A stretch of DNA of 64,000 nt from Desulfotomaculum nigrificans DSM 574 (GTDB lineage Bacteria > Bacillota > Desulfotomaculia > Desulfotomaculales > Desulfotomaculaceae). Location: assembly GCF_000189755.2 (NCBI RefSeq), contig NZ_KI912183.1:1366257-1430256 (forward strand). The letters are read 5' to 3'. The notes under the pieces are model-generated. The model did not search any database. It saw only the letters and a program-made list of their open reading frames with translations, and was not told the DNA's origin. A program made the translations under genes and the position numbers. How positions within the stretch are numbered: position 1 is the stretch's first letter; each line of letters starts with the position of its first letter. Below, piece by piece: positions 27,844-36,918 of this stretch.

Positions 27844-28314
27844 TTAGCACCCCCTATTGCGCATATCTTCAAAAAAGTTTTTTAATAAATATAATATAAT
27901 CAAAACACCACCAACGGGCAGTGCAATATATACATACTTCATGGGCATCTGGGTGGCAGCACTGACCTGAAATGCACCCAGTTGCAGTATTTGCCATCCT
28001 TCATAGGCTAAAACCGCACTAAAAATAATCATTAAAACATAACCAAACAACAGTATAACCTTATATAAAGGGACAGGCAGCTTTTTCACCAGGTTATCAA
28101 GAGCCACATGTGATCTCTCCCTTACTGCCAGGGCAGTGCCAAAAAAAGTAATCCAGACAAAGGTATATCTACCAATTTCCTCAGACCAGGACAAAGAGTT
28201 ATGCAGCGCGTACCTGGCCACCACCTGTCCAAATATGACGGTCACCATGACCAGCATTAAGAGGGCACAAAAGTAATACAATATCTTAAAGACGAGCCTT
28301 TCTATTCTTTCCAC
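27844..28314 (-). CDS. dctQ: TRAP transporter small membrane subunit, system 1
   Basis: A 156-residue DctQ protein with four transmembrane segments and SWSEEIGRYTFVWITFFGTA, the family signature. GTG 28314 is preferred since GGAGGGGGG lies 7 bases before it; longer readings would enter the hairpin that separates dctP from dctQ. It ends 3 bases before dctM. Confidence 0.93.
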   Translation of the reverse strand: MERIERLVFKILYYFCALLMLVMVTVIFGQVVARYALHNSLSWSEEIGRYTFVWITFFGTALAVRERSHVALDNLVKKLPVPLYKVILLFGYVLMIIFSAVLAYEGWQILQLGAFQVSAATQMPMKYVYIALPVGGVLIILYLLKNFFEDMRNRGC

Positions 28315-28345
28315 AAGCGGGCCCCCCTCCAAATTAGTAATATTA

Positions 28346-28382
28346 GTACGGTGTTGTCCTGTCAACGGAGACAACACCGTAC
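28346..28382 (-). other. Perfect 13-bp stem-loop between dctP and dctQ
   Basis: GTACGGTGTTGTC pairs with GACAACACCGTAC around an 11-base loop. No U-tract follows on the minus strand, so it is more likely an mRNA stability or processing element, or a partial terminator, that raises binding-protein output over the membrane subunits. Confidence 0.75.
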
Positions 28383-28394
28383 CGGTTCTTAACT

Positions 28395-29411
28395 TTACTT
28401 CAGCTCAACAATCTTCTGGTAGATATCCGGAGCAACCTTATCAGCAAATTTCTTGTGTACTGTCTTAGCTGCTGCAGCAAATTCCTCGATGTTGGGGTTA
28501 GTTACTTTCATGCCCTTGGCTTCCATTTCTTTTAATTCTTTTTCAGTTTCCTGTTTAACTAAATTATTTTCATAATCGGTAGCAACTTTAGCTGCTTCTT
28601 GGATGGCCTTTTGTTGTTCGGGAGTTAATTTTTCCCACGTCTTGTTGCTCATGGACATGGTCACATACTCATACTTGTGGTGGGTCATAGCAATATATTT
28701 TTGTACTTCATAAATACGTCCGCCATAAATGAAGGGGATGGGGTTTTCCTGAGCCTCAATTACGTTTTGCTGCAGGCCGGTGTAAACTTCGCCCCAGGCC
28801 ATGGGAGTGGGGTTGGCACCCATAGCTTTCCAGGTTTCAACCATGGCCGGGATTTCAGGCACCCGTAGTTTTAAACCTTGGATGTCTTTCAGTGAATTAA
28901 TGGGTTTGTTAGATGTTAATTCACGGGGTCCGCGCTCCCAGTAAGCCAAGTTGCGGATGTTAGCGTTTTTCAACAGTCTGTCATTTAGTTCCTGACCAAC
29001 AGGGCCATAAATGGCCTTTTTAAAGTGTTCCTCATCTCTAAACAGGTAGGGCAGCTCTAAAATCTGGAAGGATGGTTCAAAGTTACCCAGTACACCGGCA
29101 ATCAGAGCAAAGTCCACGGAACCCATTTGCAGGCCTTCAGCCATGTCTCTGTCGCCACCCAGGGTGGAGTTAGGATAGATTTTTACTTTTACCTGACCGT
29201 TGGTTCTCTTCTCTACTTCCTCAGCAAACTTCTCGGCACCTTTTTGCCACAGGTCGTTTTCACTTTGGATGTGGCCCAGTTTTAAGGTAATTTGTTTACC
29301 ATCGGCAGTTCCAGAATTAGCCTTGGTATTATCTTTACCGGAATCACTACCGCAGCCGGCAAATACCAACATACCAGCAATTAAAGTTAACACCAAAAGA
29401 ATTTTTTTCAT
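28395..29411 (-). CDS. dctP: TRAP transporter substrate-binding lipoprotein, system 1
   Basis: A 338-residue DctP-family solute receptor. Signal peptide with lipobox LVFAGC (acylated Cys about residue 20), then a mature domain with LKLGHIQSENDLW, GGDRDMAEGLQMGSVD, NLAYWERGPRELTS and the carboxylate-binding region LRVPEIPAMVETWKAMGANP with its arginine. RBS AAGGAGGG. Neighbouring kinase and PdxA2 genes suggest a C4 sugar acid such as threonate or erythronate as ligand; this is inferred. Confidence 0.94.
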   Translation of the reverse strand: MKKILLVLTLIAGMLVFAGCGSDSGKDNTKANSGTADGKQITLKLGHIQSENDLWQKGAEKFAEEVEKRTNGQVKVKIYPNSTLGGDRDMAEGLQMGSVDFALIAGVLGNFEPSFQILELPYLFRDEEHFKKAIYGPVGQELNDRLLKNANIRNLAYWERGPRELTSNKPINSLKDIQGLKLRVPEIPAMVETWKAMGANPTPMAWGEVYTGLQQNVIEAQENPIPFIYGGRIYEVQKYIAMTHHKYEYVTMSMSNKTWEKLTPEQQKAIQEAAKVATDYENNLVKQETEKELKEMEAKGMKVTNPNIEEFAAAAKTVHKKFADKVAPDIYQKIVELK

Positions 29412-29448
29412 TGTTAACGTAAACCCTCCTTAATTTAGTGGGAAACCC

Positions 29449-30468
29449 CTATGGGTGAACGATAATTTTTACAATATTCTCGGTCTTTTGGTCCAAAATT
29501 TCCAGACCCTTTTGGGTTTCTTCCATTGGCAGCCTTTGGGTAACAAACTCACTGAGGTCCATGCCGCCATTAATCATTTCCATAGCTTCCTGGAAATCCC
29601 TTGACTCATAAGTCATAGCACCGGATATCCTTTGCTCATTGAAAACCCAACTGTATGAGTCAACCGGAAACTTCTGAGTAATCATGGCCACTAACACCAT
29701 TTCACCCCGACGGCAGGTCATGGCTGAAGCTTGATCAATAATGGTAGGTGCACCGGCGGCAATGATGGTGGCATCAACGCCACGGCCATCAGTAAATTCC
29801 CTGACTAACTTAACGGCATCTTCTTTGACCGGATTAATAACCAATTCAGCACCCAATTTCTTAGCCATTTCCAGGTTAAAGGGTACGGTATCAGTGGCAA
29901 TGATATGCTTAAAACCATAGTGTTTAGCCACCATTAAGCATAACAGGCCAATGGTACCGGATCCTAGAATGGCAATGGATTCCTTGTTGGCCAAATCCAA
30001 CCGTCTTAAAACGTGTACCGCCACAGCCAGGGGCTCGGCCAGGGTCCCTACTTCATAACTCACCCCCTCAGCCAGTTTATAGGTGATGTCTTCCCGTGCT
30101 GCAAAATATTCGGCAAAGGTACCACACCATTTGGGTGTCCCCGGTACTGTTTTGTTGGTGCAGAGGTTGACTAAACCTCTGCGGCAAAACTCACACTCTC
30201 CACAACCAATCTGAGGTTCTACGGTAACTCTATCACCAATAGCCAAGCCGGTTACTTCAGCGCCAATTTCCACTACTTCACCAGCCACTTCGTGTCCCAG
30301 CACTGCCGGGGGTTTACGGAAGGCGTGGGTACCCTTAAACAGGTGCAGGTCCGAACCGCAAATACCGGCGGTTTTTACTTTGATTAAAACATCCTTGGGT
30401 CCGATGACCGGCTTGTCCATTTCTTTAATTTCTACTTTATATGGCTCAGTAACTACTGCTGTGCGCAT
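29449..30468 (-). CDS. Zinc-dependent alcohol/polyol dehydrogenase (MDR family)
   Basis: A 339-residue medium-chain dehydrogenase. Catalytic zinc ligands C37, H59 and E60; structural zinc cysteines C89, C92, C95 and C103; NAD site ILGSGTIGLLCL. The closest general resemblance is to sorbitol/L-idonate-type dehydrogenases. ATG 30468 follows AGGAGATGA. It sits in the operon between a threonine-dehydrogenase-like gene and dctP, so it probably oxidises a sugar acid or polyol that enters the pathway. The exact substrate is not visible. Confidence 0.85.
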   Translation of the reverse strand: MRTAVVTEPYKVEIKEMDKPVIGPKDVLIKVKTAGICGSDLHLFKGTHAFRKPPAVLGHEVAGEVVEIGAEVTGLAIGDRVTVEPQIGCGECEFCRRGLVNLCTNKTVPGTPKWCGTFAEYFAAREDITYKLAEGVSYEVGTLAEPLAVAVHVLRRLDLANKESIAILGSGTIGLLCLMVAKHYGFKHIIATDTVPFNLEMAKKLGAELVINPVKEDAVKLVREFTDGRGVDATIIAAGAPTIIDQASAMTCRRGEMVLVAMITQKFPVDSYSWVFNEQRISGAMTYESRDFQEAMEMINGGMDLSEFVTQRLPMEETQKGLEILDQKTENIVKIIVHP

Positions 30469-30484
30469 GTTCGTCATCTCCTAG

Positions 30485-31528
30485 TTAGGGAATTAATATC
30501 ATTTTACCGGGTGCACCGTTTTTCAAATCTTCAAAGGCCTTTTCAAAATCCTTTAAGGGATAAATTCCGCCCATAACCGGCTTGATGTCAAATTTCCCGG
30601 ATTTTAACAATTCATTGCACTGCCACCAGGTTTTGTACATTAATCTACCGGTAACACCAATCATAGTAGCTTCCTTATAAATAATGCCATCGGTTAAGTC
30701 CAGGGTAACCGGACCATTGGGTAGTCCCACCAAAGAGAAGCGGCCACCTTTACGAAGAACCTTTAAGCCTTCCTGAATGGCTTTGGGGCTGCCGGTGAAG
30801 TCAACCACCACATCAACACCCTGGCCGCCGGTGGCTTCCATAATGGTTTTAACCACGTCATCTTTACCAACCCGGAGAGTTACGTCGGCACCCATTTGTT
30901 TAGCTACGGCCAGTTTTTGCTCAAATACGTCAATGGCAAAGATTTTTGATGCACCGCAAGCAGCAGCCACGCCGACACCCATCAAGCCAATGGGGCCGCA
31001 ACCGTAAATGGCAGCAGTTTTACCGCCAATTTCACCGGAAAGTACACCGTGCACAGCCACGCCCATGGGCTCCAGCATAGCACCAACTTCATAACTAATG
31101 CTGTCATCTAATTTCCATGCACAATCCACCGGAAAGGCAATATATTCAGCAAATGATCCCGGAGTATGCACACCGATAATTTTCATATCTTCACAGATGT
31201 GCTGGTTGCCGGTTTGGCACTGGTAACATTTATTGCAGGGAATGTGGGTTTCACCGGCTACCCGGTCGCCTACTTTAAAGTTACGCACGGCTGAGCCAAC
31301 GGCTACCACTTCACCGGCAAACTCGTGACCAAATACCATGGGCAGGGTTACTCTTTGCTGGGCATATTCGGTCCAGGGGTAAATGTGCATGTCAGTACCG
31401 CAAATAGCGGTAGCTTTTACATTAACAAGAATTTCATTTTCCTTTATCTCAGGTATCGGCAGGTCTTCCCGGTAAACTGCACCCGGTTCTGGTTTCTCTT
31501 TAATTACACCTTTCATGAATTCAGGCAT
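30485..31528 (-). CDS. Zinc-dependent dehydrogenase, L-threonine 3-dehydrogenase-like
   Basis: A 347-residue MDR enzyme with the Tdh-like AICGTDMHIYPWTEYAQQRV (residues 41-60), catalytic ligands C43, H68 and E69, structural zinc cysteines C98, C101, C104 and C112, and NAD site IYGCGPIGLMGVGV. Despite the threonine dehydrogenase look, its place among sugar-acid genes makes a hydroxy-acid or sugar-acid substrate (for example converting one aldonate to its keto form) equally likely. ATG 31528 follows AGGAGGAATAG. Confidence 0.83.
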   Translation of the reverse strand: MPEFMKGVIKEKPEPGAVYREDLPIPEIKENEILVNVKATAICGTDMHIYPWTEYAQQRVTLPMVFGHEFAGEVVAVGSAVRNFKVGDRVAGETHIPCNKCYQCQTGNQHICEDMKIIGVHTPGSFAEYIAFPVDCAWKLDDSISYEVGAMLEPMGVAVHGVLSGEIGGKTAAIYGCGPIGLMGVGVAAACGASKIFAIDVFEQKLAVAKQMGADVTLRVGKDDVVKTIMEATGGQGVDVVVDFTGSPKAIQEGLKVLRKGGRFSLVGLPNGPVTLDLTDGIIYKEATMIGVTGRLMYKTWWQCNELLKSGKFDIKPVMGGIYPLKDFEKAFEDLKNGAPGKMILIP

Positions 31529-31559
31529 TTTCTATTCCTCCTGTCTTATAAAATTTAGG

Positions 31560-32591
31560 TTATTGTTGAACCCTGGATTGGGCCATTTGGATGGCCAGGT
31601 CAATGGCATCAACCATGCTTTCTTCATTGGCCCTGCCCTCTCCGGCTTTACCAAAGGCAGTACCGTGGTCAACGGAGGTGCGGATAATGGGTAGGCCTAA
31701 AGTACAATTTATACCGCTAACGGAAGTATACTTATTAGTGTTAACATCTAGTTTAAATCCGGTTAGTTTCACCGGAATGTGTCCCTGATCATGGTACATA
31801 ACCACCACGATATCATATTGACCGGCCAAAGCCTTAACAAAAACGGTATCCGGCGGAATGGGCCCATCTACGTTGATGCCGGCGGATTTAGCCTTTTCCA
31901 CAGCCGGGATGATGGCCCTGGCTTCCTCATCGCCAAACAATCCGTCTTCGGAGCAGTGGGCGTTCAACCCGGCCACGGCCACCCGGGGCTCGGCTTTACC
32001 CATCATTTTCATGGCCTCATTGGCCAGTTGAATAACTTTAAAGACCCTTTCCTCGGTGATCAAATCACAGGCCCGGCGCATGGAAACGTGGGTGGTGCAA
32101 TGGACTACCCGCAGGTCTTTGCTGGCCAGCATCATGGCATAATCTTTAGTTTTAGTTAAATCAGCAAAAATCTCAGTATGACCGGCGTAATGGTAGCCCG
32201 CCTGGTTTAAGGCTGCTTTATTAATGGGACCGGTTACCACCGCTTGCAGCTTGTCCTCCAGGGCCAGCTCAATTGCGGTTTTAATGTAGGCGAAGGCAGC
32301 CTTGCCAGCCACTGCGCTGACCTTCTTATACTCCCAGCCCCGGGGAGCCAGCATGTTCAGATTCAGACAGTCGATGGTGCCGTACTGACCTTTAGCCTCA
32401 CTTACATCAGAAATTTCGTTTAATTGTAAATCGGAATGGGTAAATTCGATGGCTTCTTTTAATGCCTCCAAGTCACCAATGACAATGGGGGTGCACCGGT
32501 CATAGAAGTCTTTTTTGGCCAGTGCCTTAACGCATATTTCCGCGCCAATTCCGGCGGGATCACCCATGGTTATACCTATTACTGGTTTCAT
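31560..32591 (-). CDS. PdxA2-type 4-phospho-D-threonate/erythronate dehydrogenase
   Basis: A 343-residue member of the PdxA family: GDPAGIGAEICVKAL at the N-terminus, AGHTEIFADLT (metal-binding His), and MYHDQGHIPVKLTGF near residue 270. PdxA2 proteins paired with DUF1537 kinases oxidise and decarboxylate 4-phospho-threonate or -erythronate to DHAP. The kinase gene lies 13 bases upstream, so this role is favoured over pyridoxine biosynthesis. ATG 32591 follows AAGGAGAGTG. Confidence 0.88.
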   Translation of the reverse strand: MKPVIGITMGDPAGIGAEICVKALAKKDFYDRCTPIVIGDLEALKEAIEFTHSDLQLNEISDVSEAKGQYGTIDCLNLNMLAPRGWEYKKVSAVAGKAAFAYIKTAIELALEDKLQAVVTGPINKAALNQAGYHYAGHTEIFADLTKTKDYAMMLASKDLRVVHCTTHVSMRRACDLITEERVFKVIQLANEAMKMMGKAEPRVAVAGLNAHCSEDGLFGDEEARAIIPAVEKAKSAGINVDGPIPPDTVFVKALAGQYDIVVVMYHDQGHIPVKLTGFKLDVNTNKYTSVSGINCTLGLPIIRTSVDHGTAFGKAGEGRANEESMVDAIDLAIQMAQSRVQQ

Positions 32592-32604
32592 TCTGTCACT
32601 CTCC

Positions 32605-33861
32605 TTAGGTTTTTGTTAAAAAACTGACAATGTTACTAAAAGAATCTTTATCACCAAACCCACCGGCTTTGGTAATGACCCTTAGGCCATGATTCCTGCC
32701 GCCGATCAGTGTACCCCAGGGAATACCGGGTAAAATTTCACTGCCCAAAATAATCCCCTGGGCACCCATGGCATTAAAAACATTAACAGCTGTGTCACCA
32801 CCGGTGACCACTACGCCGGTTACCAAGTTCTCCAAACTTAGTTGCATGGCCACCTGGCCAAAGCTTTCGGCAATTAGTTTGGCGTTACTCATCACGATAT
32901 CTAACTGGTAAGACTCTTCTTTGCTCTGTAACAGGGTATCAATGGCTATAACAGTTGTATTGCCTGCCCGTAAATATTCCCTGGCCACGGCCGTAACTCT
33001 GGCTATCTCCCCCCCGGCATTTCCCCCAATAATTTCCTGGGAGGACATAATAACCAGTTGCGCGGCATTTTGCTGTTGTAAAACTTTAATTTGCTCGGCT
33101 GTCACCGGATTGCAGGTGCCGGCTAAAAACAGAACAGAACTTTGACCTGCCTGTTGTGCCGGTTCCTCAGGAATCATTCTCCAGGCGTTGGGAAGCTGAG
33201 CGGCCAGGCCCGCCGATCCGGCCACCACGGATGTTTCGGCCATATCCTTGATGGCCAGGGCAATATTGGCTAAATCCTCATCCGTCACGGCGTCAATCAC
33301 AAAGATCTGCCGACCGGCGACCTTTAGTTCATTAATTTTTTGCCGGAGTCTTGATACTCCCAGTCGCACATCCGATAGTTCAATTAAGGCAATGGGCCTT
33401 TTGATATCCCTCTCTAACAGTCCCGGCACAAAACCGATGGGAAAAGGCTGACCCCCTTCTTCCGGGGAATTCCTCTTAATATACAGATAACCGTTTTCCA
33501 TAGTTCGGCCGTTGGCCGGGTAGGAAGGAACAATAAAGGCTAAATTTTGACCTGTTTCATCTAAAAGGGCTTCAATTTCCTTAGCCGGGTGTCCCCGCAG
33601 GGTAGAGTCAATTTTCTTATATAATCGTTTAAAACCTATGGAACCTAATAACCTGGCAATCTCCCGTACCCGCCGGTAGGCACCTTCGCTGTCCATCTTG
33701 CGTGTCTCAGCATTAATTGAGATTGTCTCGGCATCATTGGTTAAATCCTTGAGGGTTACATAATCGAAGACCACCAAAGTTGATAAACCAAACTTGCTGA
33801 ATTGAACCCCAGTATCGGTGGCACCGGTCAGGTCGTCAGCAATGATGCACAATTTTTTCAT
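32605..33861 (-). CDS. Four-carbon acid sugar kinase (DUF1537 family)
   Basis: A 418-residue kinase with the N-terminal signature CIIADDLTGATDTGVQFSKF, KKIDSTLRGH, and the C-terminal nucleotide-binding block GGDTAVNVF...IPWGTLIGGRNHGLRVITKAGGFGD (in pieces). DUF1537 kinases phosphorylate D-threonate, L-threonate or D-erythronate at C4 (known for OtnK/DtnK). First gene of the seven-gene operon. ATG 33861 follows AAAGGTGG and lies about 28 bases from the predicted sigma-54 start; longer readings would extend through the promoter. Confidence 0.9.
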   Translation of the reverse strand: MKKLCIIADDLTGATDTGVQFSKFGLSTLVVFDYVTLKDLTNDAETISINAETRKMDSEGAYRRVREIARLLGSIGFKRLYKKIDSTLRGHPAKEIEALLDETGQNLAFIVPSYPANGRTMENGYLYIKRNSPEEGGQPFPIGFVPGLLERDIKRPIALIELSDVRLGVSRLRQKINELKVAGRQIFVIDAVTDEDLANIALAIKDMAETSVVAGSAGLAAQLPNAWRMIPEEPAQQAGQSSVLFLAGTCNPVTAEQIKVLQQQNAAQLVIMSSQEIIGGNAGGEIARVTAVAREYLRAGNTTVIAIDTLLQSKEESYQLDIVMSNAKLIAESFGQVAMQLSLENLVTGVVVTGGDTAVNVFNAMGAQGIILGSEILPGIPWGTLIGGRNHGLRVITKAGGFGDKDSFSNIVSFLTKT

Positions 33862-33900
33862 TAAAAACCACCTTTGTTTTGTCTTGATGACCAGTGTTAT

Positions 33901-33916
33901 AGCAAGGTCCGTGCCA
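33901..33916 (-). promoter_or_regulatory. Sigma-54 (-24/-12) promoter of the sugar-acid operon
   Basis: TGGCAC-N5-TTGCT on the minus strand, a full match to the sigma-54 consensus with GG and GC twelve bases apart. Predicted transcription start about 33890. The gene upstream encodes a GAFTGA-containing sigma-54 activator. Confidence 0.88.
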
Positions 33917-33980
33917 ACCCACCGGCGGCACAAACCGACCTAATTATCACATTTTTCCCAATATAGCAAACAGTTGAATA

Positions 33981-33993
33981 TTTCAAAATGAAA
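33981..33993. promoter_or_regulatory. Candidate enhancer site 1 for the PrpR-type activator
   Basis: TTTCAAAATGAAA, inverted arms TTTCA / TGAAA with 3 bases between, centred about 98 bases upstream of the sigma-54 start. Confidence 0.55.
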
Positions 33994-33994
33994 A

Positions 33995-34030
33995 GCCCCT
34001 TTTCCCTATAAACTTCTGAGAACAAGGGGC
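33995..34030 (-). terminator. Terminator after the sigma-54 activator gene
   Basis: GCCCCTT / AAGGGGC stem with a 22-base loop, followed on the minus strand by TTTTCATTTTG. It separates the regulator transcript from the operon it controls. Confidence 0.7.
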
Positions 34031-34052
34031 GCCAAGCCTTATTATGTTTATT

Positions 34053-35969
34053 TCAATTTGTAAAAGACGTTTCATTTTGAAATCTTTTAATTTTCCTCCA
34101 CAGGGTGGTTGTACTAATGCCTAGCTTTTTAGCGGCCTCTTCCTTACTTTGGCAAGATTTTAATGTTTGCCGTATTATTTGGTCTTCTATTTCAGCCAAA
34201 GTGCCGGTCAAGTTTAAGCACCCGGCAGTCAATTTTTCTTGATCCTGCAGGGGCATAAAATTATCAGTCAATGCCTTAATATCTTCGGCTACAACCATAC
34301 TGCCATCCTTTAAAACAATTAACCGTTCCAATAAGTTTTTGAGCTCGCGAATGTTTCCCGGCCAGGTATGTTTTTGTAATGCCTGCAGGGCTTCATCAGT
34401 AAAATCAGGCAATTCAATTTGCAGTTTCTTAGCTAAGTCCCGGCTTAACACCCTGACCAGTACCGGAATATCTTCCATACGTTTCCTCAGCGGCGGTATG
34501 TTTAGTACCAAAATGCTCAGCCGGTGGTATAAATCCCGCCGGAACTTATCCTGTTTAATCAGTTCTTGTAAATTCCTGTGGGTGGCCGCAATAACCCTGA
34601 CATCAACAGGTATAACTTTGTCCCCACCTATCCGCATGATCTCTTTTTCCTGCAAGACCCGGAGCAGCCGGGCCTGAATACCGGGCGACAACTCACCAAT
34701 CTCATCCAGGAAGATGGTACCCCCGTGGGCCAACTCAAAGAGACCCTTTTTACCGCCCTTTTTGGCTCCGGTGAAGGCCCCCTCTTCGTAACCAAACAAT
34801 TCGCTTTCTAACAGACTCTCAGTTAAAGCGGCACAATTAATGGCCACAAATGGCCCGTTCTTGCGTTGGCTGGCGTTGTGGATGCCTTGAGCAAACATTT
34901 CCTTACCGGTCCCGGTTTCCCCGTTAATTAAGATAGTGGAATCCACCCGGGCAAACCTGCGGGCTTTTTCAATTGTATCCTGCATCAATGGACTGGTGGT
35001 GACCATATCCGAAAAGGAGTAGTGCGCCACCAGGCCCTTTAAATATTGCTCTTTTCTGGCCTTCTCCTCCACAGCCTGAATGTGTTTAATATCCTGCACT
35101 GTAGCCACTGCTCCCACTGTATGGCCGCTAATGACCACCGGAACCACGTTATGCACCAGGAGATTTCCTTTTACTTTACATAACTCACCAAAACGAAGTC
35201 GGCCAAACTCCAACACTTCCCGAAAGGGAATCTCAGGCAAAACCTTTTCGGCGGGCTTGCCCATAACTAAATCCCTATTTAACTGCATCATTTTTTCCGC
35301 CTCGGGGTTCATTAAAGTAATACACCCCTGCTGGTCCACCGCCACGATTCCCTCATAGGCAAACTCCAAAATAGTCTTTAATTGTTCCACCCGGGCTTGT
35401 TCCCGGCGCCGTACCACACCAATCTCCTGCGCCTCTCGAATGGCCTGGCTGATGGCCTCTTTCCCCGATGTAACCAACACCGAGGCCAGGCCATACTTTT
35501 GAGCCATGCGGATAGCCACTGCATCTCCCACCAATACATCCACACCCAGACGAATAGCCTCTTCAATGGCCTCCTGGGCTTCTGATAAATTGGCAATAAC
35601 AAGTTCATATATTTCTACGTCTAAAATATCTTCTAAACTCTTGCTGCCGTAAATTACATTTTGAAAACCAACCACACCTATTTTTTTTCCTTTTGATTTA
35701 GCCTGATTGATGGCCCTGATGATATCAAAACCGCTGATGGCTATTTCCACCACCGGCACATCAACAGATGCTCTAATGGCCGTAGCAGTACCACCCCGGC
35801 TAATAATAATTTCTGTGCTGTTTTGTACAAAATTGTTAGCTAAAGCAACTCCCTCAACCAAATCCCCGGTGGCAATGTCGATATTTTCTCCTAACTCCGC
35901 ACACACTTCGGAAGCCAGTAAGGCCAATTCTTCATAGGGTGCAATTACCGCTATTTTTAAGCCTCTCAT
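34053..35969 (-). CDS. Sigma-54-dependent enhancer-binding protein, PrpR N-terminal sensor type
   Basis: A 638-residue activator. Residues 1-190 form a PrpR_N receptor domain (ISRGGTATAIR, VGFQNVIYGS); about 200-300 is a PAS domain; 325-560 is an AAA+ domain with Walker A GETGTGKE (350-357), the sigma-54 contact loop GAFTGA (397-402) and Walker B GGTIFLDEIGEL; about 595-638 is a Fis-type helix-turn-helix. ATG 35969 follows AAGGAGACATGGAG. Placed immediately upstream of the sigma-54 promoter it presumably activates, it would respond to a sugar acid or a pathway intermediate bound by the PrpR_N domain. Confidence 0.93.
   Translation of the reverse strand: MRGLKIAVIAPYEELALLASEVCAELGENIDIATGDLVEGVALANNFVQNSTEIIISRGGTATAIRASVDVPVVEIAISGFDIIRAINQAKSKGKKIGVVGFQNVIYGSKSLEDILDVEIYELVIANLSEAQEAIEEAIRLGVDVLVGDAVAIRMAQKYGLASVLVTSGKEAISQAIREAQEIGVVRRREQARVEQLKTILEFAYEGIVAVDQQGCITLMNPEAEKMMQLNRDLVMGKPAEKVLPEIPFREVLEFGRLRFGELCKVKGNLLVHNVVPVVISGHTVGAVATVQDIKHIQAVEEKARKEQYLKGLVAHYSFSDMVTTSPLMQDTIEKARRFARVDSTILINGETGTGKEMFAQGIHNASQRKNGPFVAINCAALTESLLESELFGYEEGAFTGAKKGGKKGLFELAHGGTIFLDEIGELSPGIQARLLRVLQEKEIMRIGGDKVIPVDVRVIAATHRNLQELIKQDKFRRDLYHRLSILVLNIPPLRKRMEDIPVLVRVLSRDLAKKLQIELPDFTDEALQALQKHTWPGNIRELKNLLERLIVLKDGSMVVAEDIKALTDNFMPLQDQEKLTAGCLNLTGTLAEIEDQIIRQTLKSCQSKEEAAKKLGISTTTLWRKIKRFQNETSFTN
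34070..34082. promoter_or_regulatory. Candidate enhancer site 2 for the PrpR-type activator
   Basis: TTTCATTTTGAAA, the same inverted arms as site 1, centred about 187 bases upstream of the sigma-54 start and inside the 3' end of the activator gene. A weaker copy, TTTCAATTTGTAAA, lies at 34051-34064. Confidence 0.5.
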
Positions 35970-36107
35970 CTCCATGTCTCCTTAAGGGCTTTTGGGAACT
36001 AATTTTGACAATATTCGATCTCTTTCCTGCTTTTGAAGGGGGGAAATTATTAGTAGTTAACAGAAATGGAGGCTAAAATGACTTTATAAAAACTGTTTAT
36101 CAGCTAT

Positions 36108-36141
36108 AAAAAAAGGATTTATGGCTAAATGCCATAAACCC
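36108..36141 (-). terminator. Terminator overlapping the end of the FAH-family gene
   Basis: GGGTTTATGGC / GCCATAAATCC stem (one mismatch) with the stop codon in its loop, followed by TTTTTTT on the minus strand. Confidence 0.8.
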
Positions 36142-36889
36142 TTACATCGTTTACCATTTCTCCTAATTGGGGTCCACTTAATTTAATAACATCCCCAATG
36201 TTAAAGTTGCCACCACCCGGCGGTGTACCGGTAAGGATCACGTCCCCCGGTTCAAGAGTCATAACCCCGGAAATAAAGGCAATTAACTCCCTCACGTTAA
36301 ATATCATATCCGATGTATTGCTAAGCTGTTTCTGCTCACCGTTCACAGATACACTAATTACTGTATCATCAGGATCAATATCGGTAACAACATACGGCCC
36401 CATGGGGGTAAATGTATCAAAGGATTTTCCCTTGGTCCATGGTTTTCCTTTGATCATGTGATCTTTGGCAGTTACATCATTAGCTAAACAATATCCCAGC
36501 ACATAATCAAAAGCGGAATCAGCCGAAACATTCTTAGCCTGCTTGCCAATAATAACGGCCAGCTCAACCTCAAATGCCGGATTTTTTACAGCCGGAGGAA
36601 TTAATATACTGTCCCCGGGTCCAATTACACTGGACGGTGGTTTTAAAAATAACACCGGTTCAGCGGGAAACTCTACCCCTTTAGCCTGAGCCACAGCTTT
36701 GTAATTAAGACCAACCCCGATAACCTTGGTGGGCTTTACCGGTGGCAGAAGTTTTACTTCGCTAACCGGGTAGGATCTGTCTGTCAGGGTGTAATTATCA
36801 TAAATATTGCCTTCAATAACTCTTACTGTTTGGCCTTCAACTAAACCATAATATTCGTGACCTTCGGCTTTAAACCTGGCAAATTTCAT
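36125..36889 (-). CDS. Fumarylacetoacetate hydrolase (FAH) family protein
   Basis: A 254-residue enzyme with a short N-terminal domain and the FAH fold: IGVGLNYKAVAQAKG, FLKPPSSVIGPGDSI, the metal-binding FEVELAVIIG and YCLANDVTAKD, and VILTGTPPGGGNFNIGD. FAH proteins cleave C-C bonds or isomerise diketo acids. Following kdgK by 29 bases, it may act on a 2,4-diketo-3-deoxy or related sugar acid, as in non-phosphorylated rhamnonate and fuconate routes; this is inferred. GAGGTAACC precedes the ATG. Confidence 0.87.
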   Translation of the reverse strand: MKFARFKAEGHEYYGLVEGQTVRVIEGNIYDNYTLTDRSYPVSEVKLLPPVKPTKVIGVGLNYKAVAQAKGVEFPAEPVLFLKPPSSVIGPGDSILIPPAVKNPAFEVELAVIIGKQAKNVSADSAFDYVLGYCLANDVTAKDHMIKGKPWTKGKSFDTFTPMGPYVVTDIDPDDTVISVSVNGEQKQLSNTSDMIFNVRELIAFISGVMTLEPGDVILTGTPPGGGNFNIGDVIKLSGPQLGEMVNDVRVYGI

Positions 36890-36918
36890 TTTGGTTACCT
36901 CGCTACGCTAATTTTAAA

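Noticed and set aside
30485-31528. True L-threonine 3-dehydrogenase
   Set aside because: The sequence resembles Tdh, but no kbl (ketobutyrate CoA ligase) partner is adjacent and the operon is devoted to sugar acids, so I keep the substrate open.
31560-32591. PdxA as a vitamin B6 biosynthesis enzyme
   Set aside because: Context with a DUF1537 kinase, TRAP genes and no pdxJ supports PdxA2; B6 function is less likely.
36076-36090. Plus-strand start behind GGAGGC near the activator gene
   Set aside because: Only three codons (ATG ACT TTA TAA); no real product.
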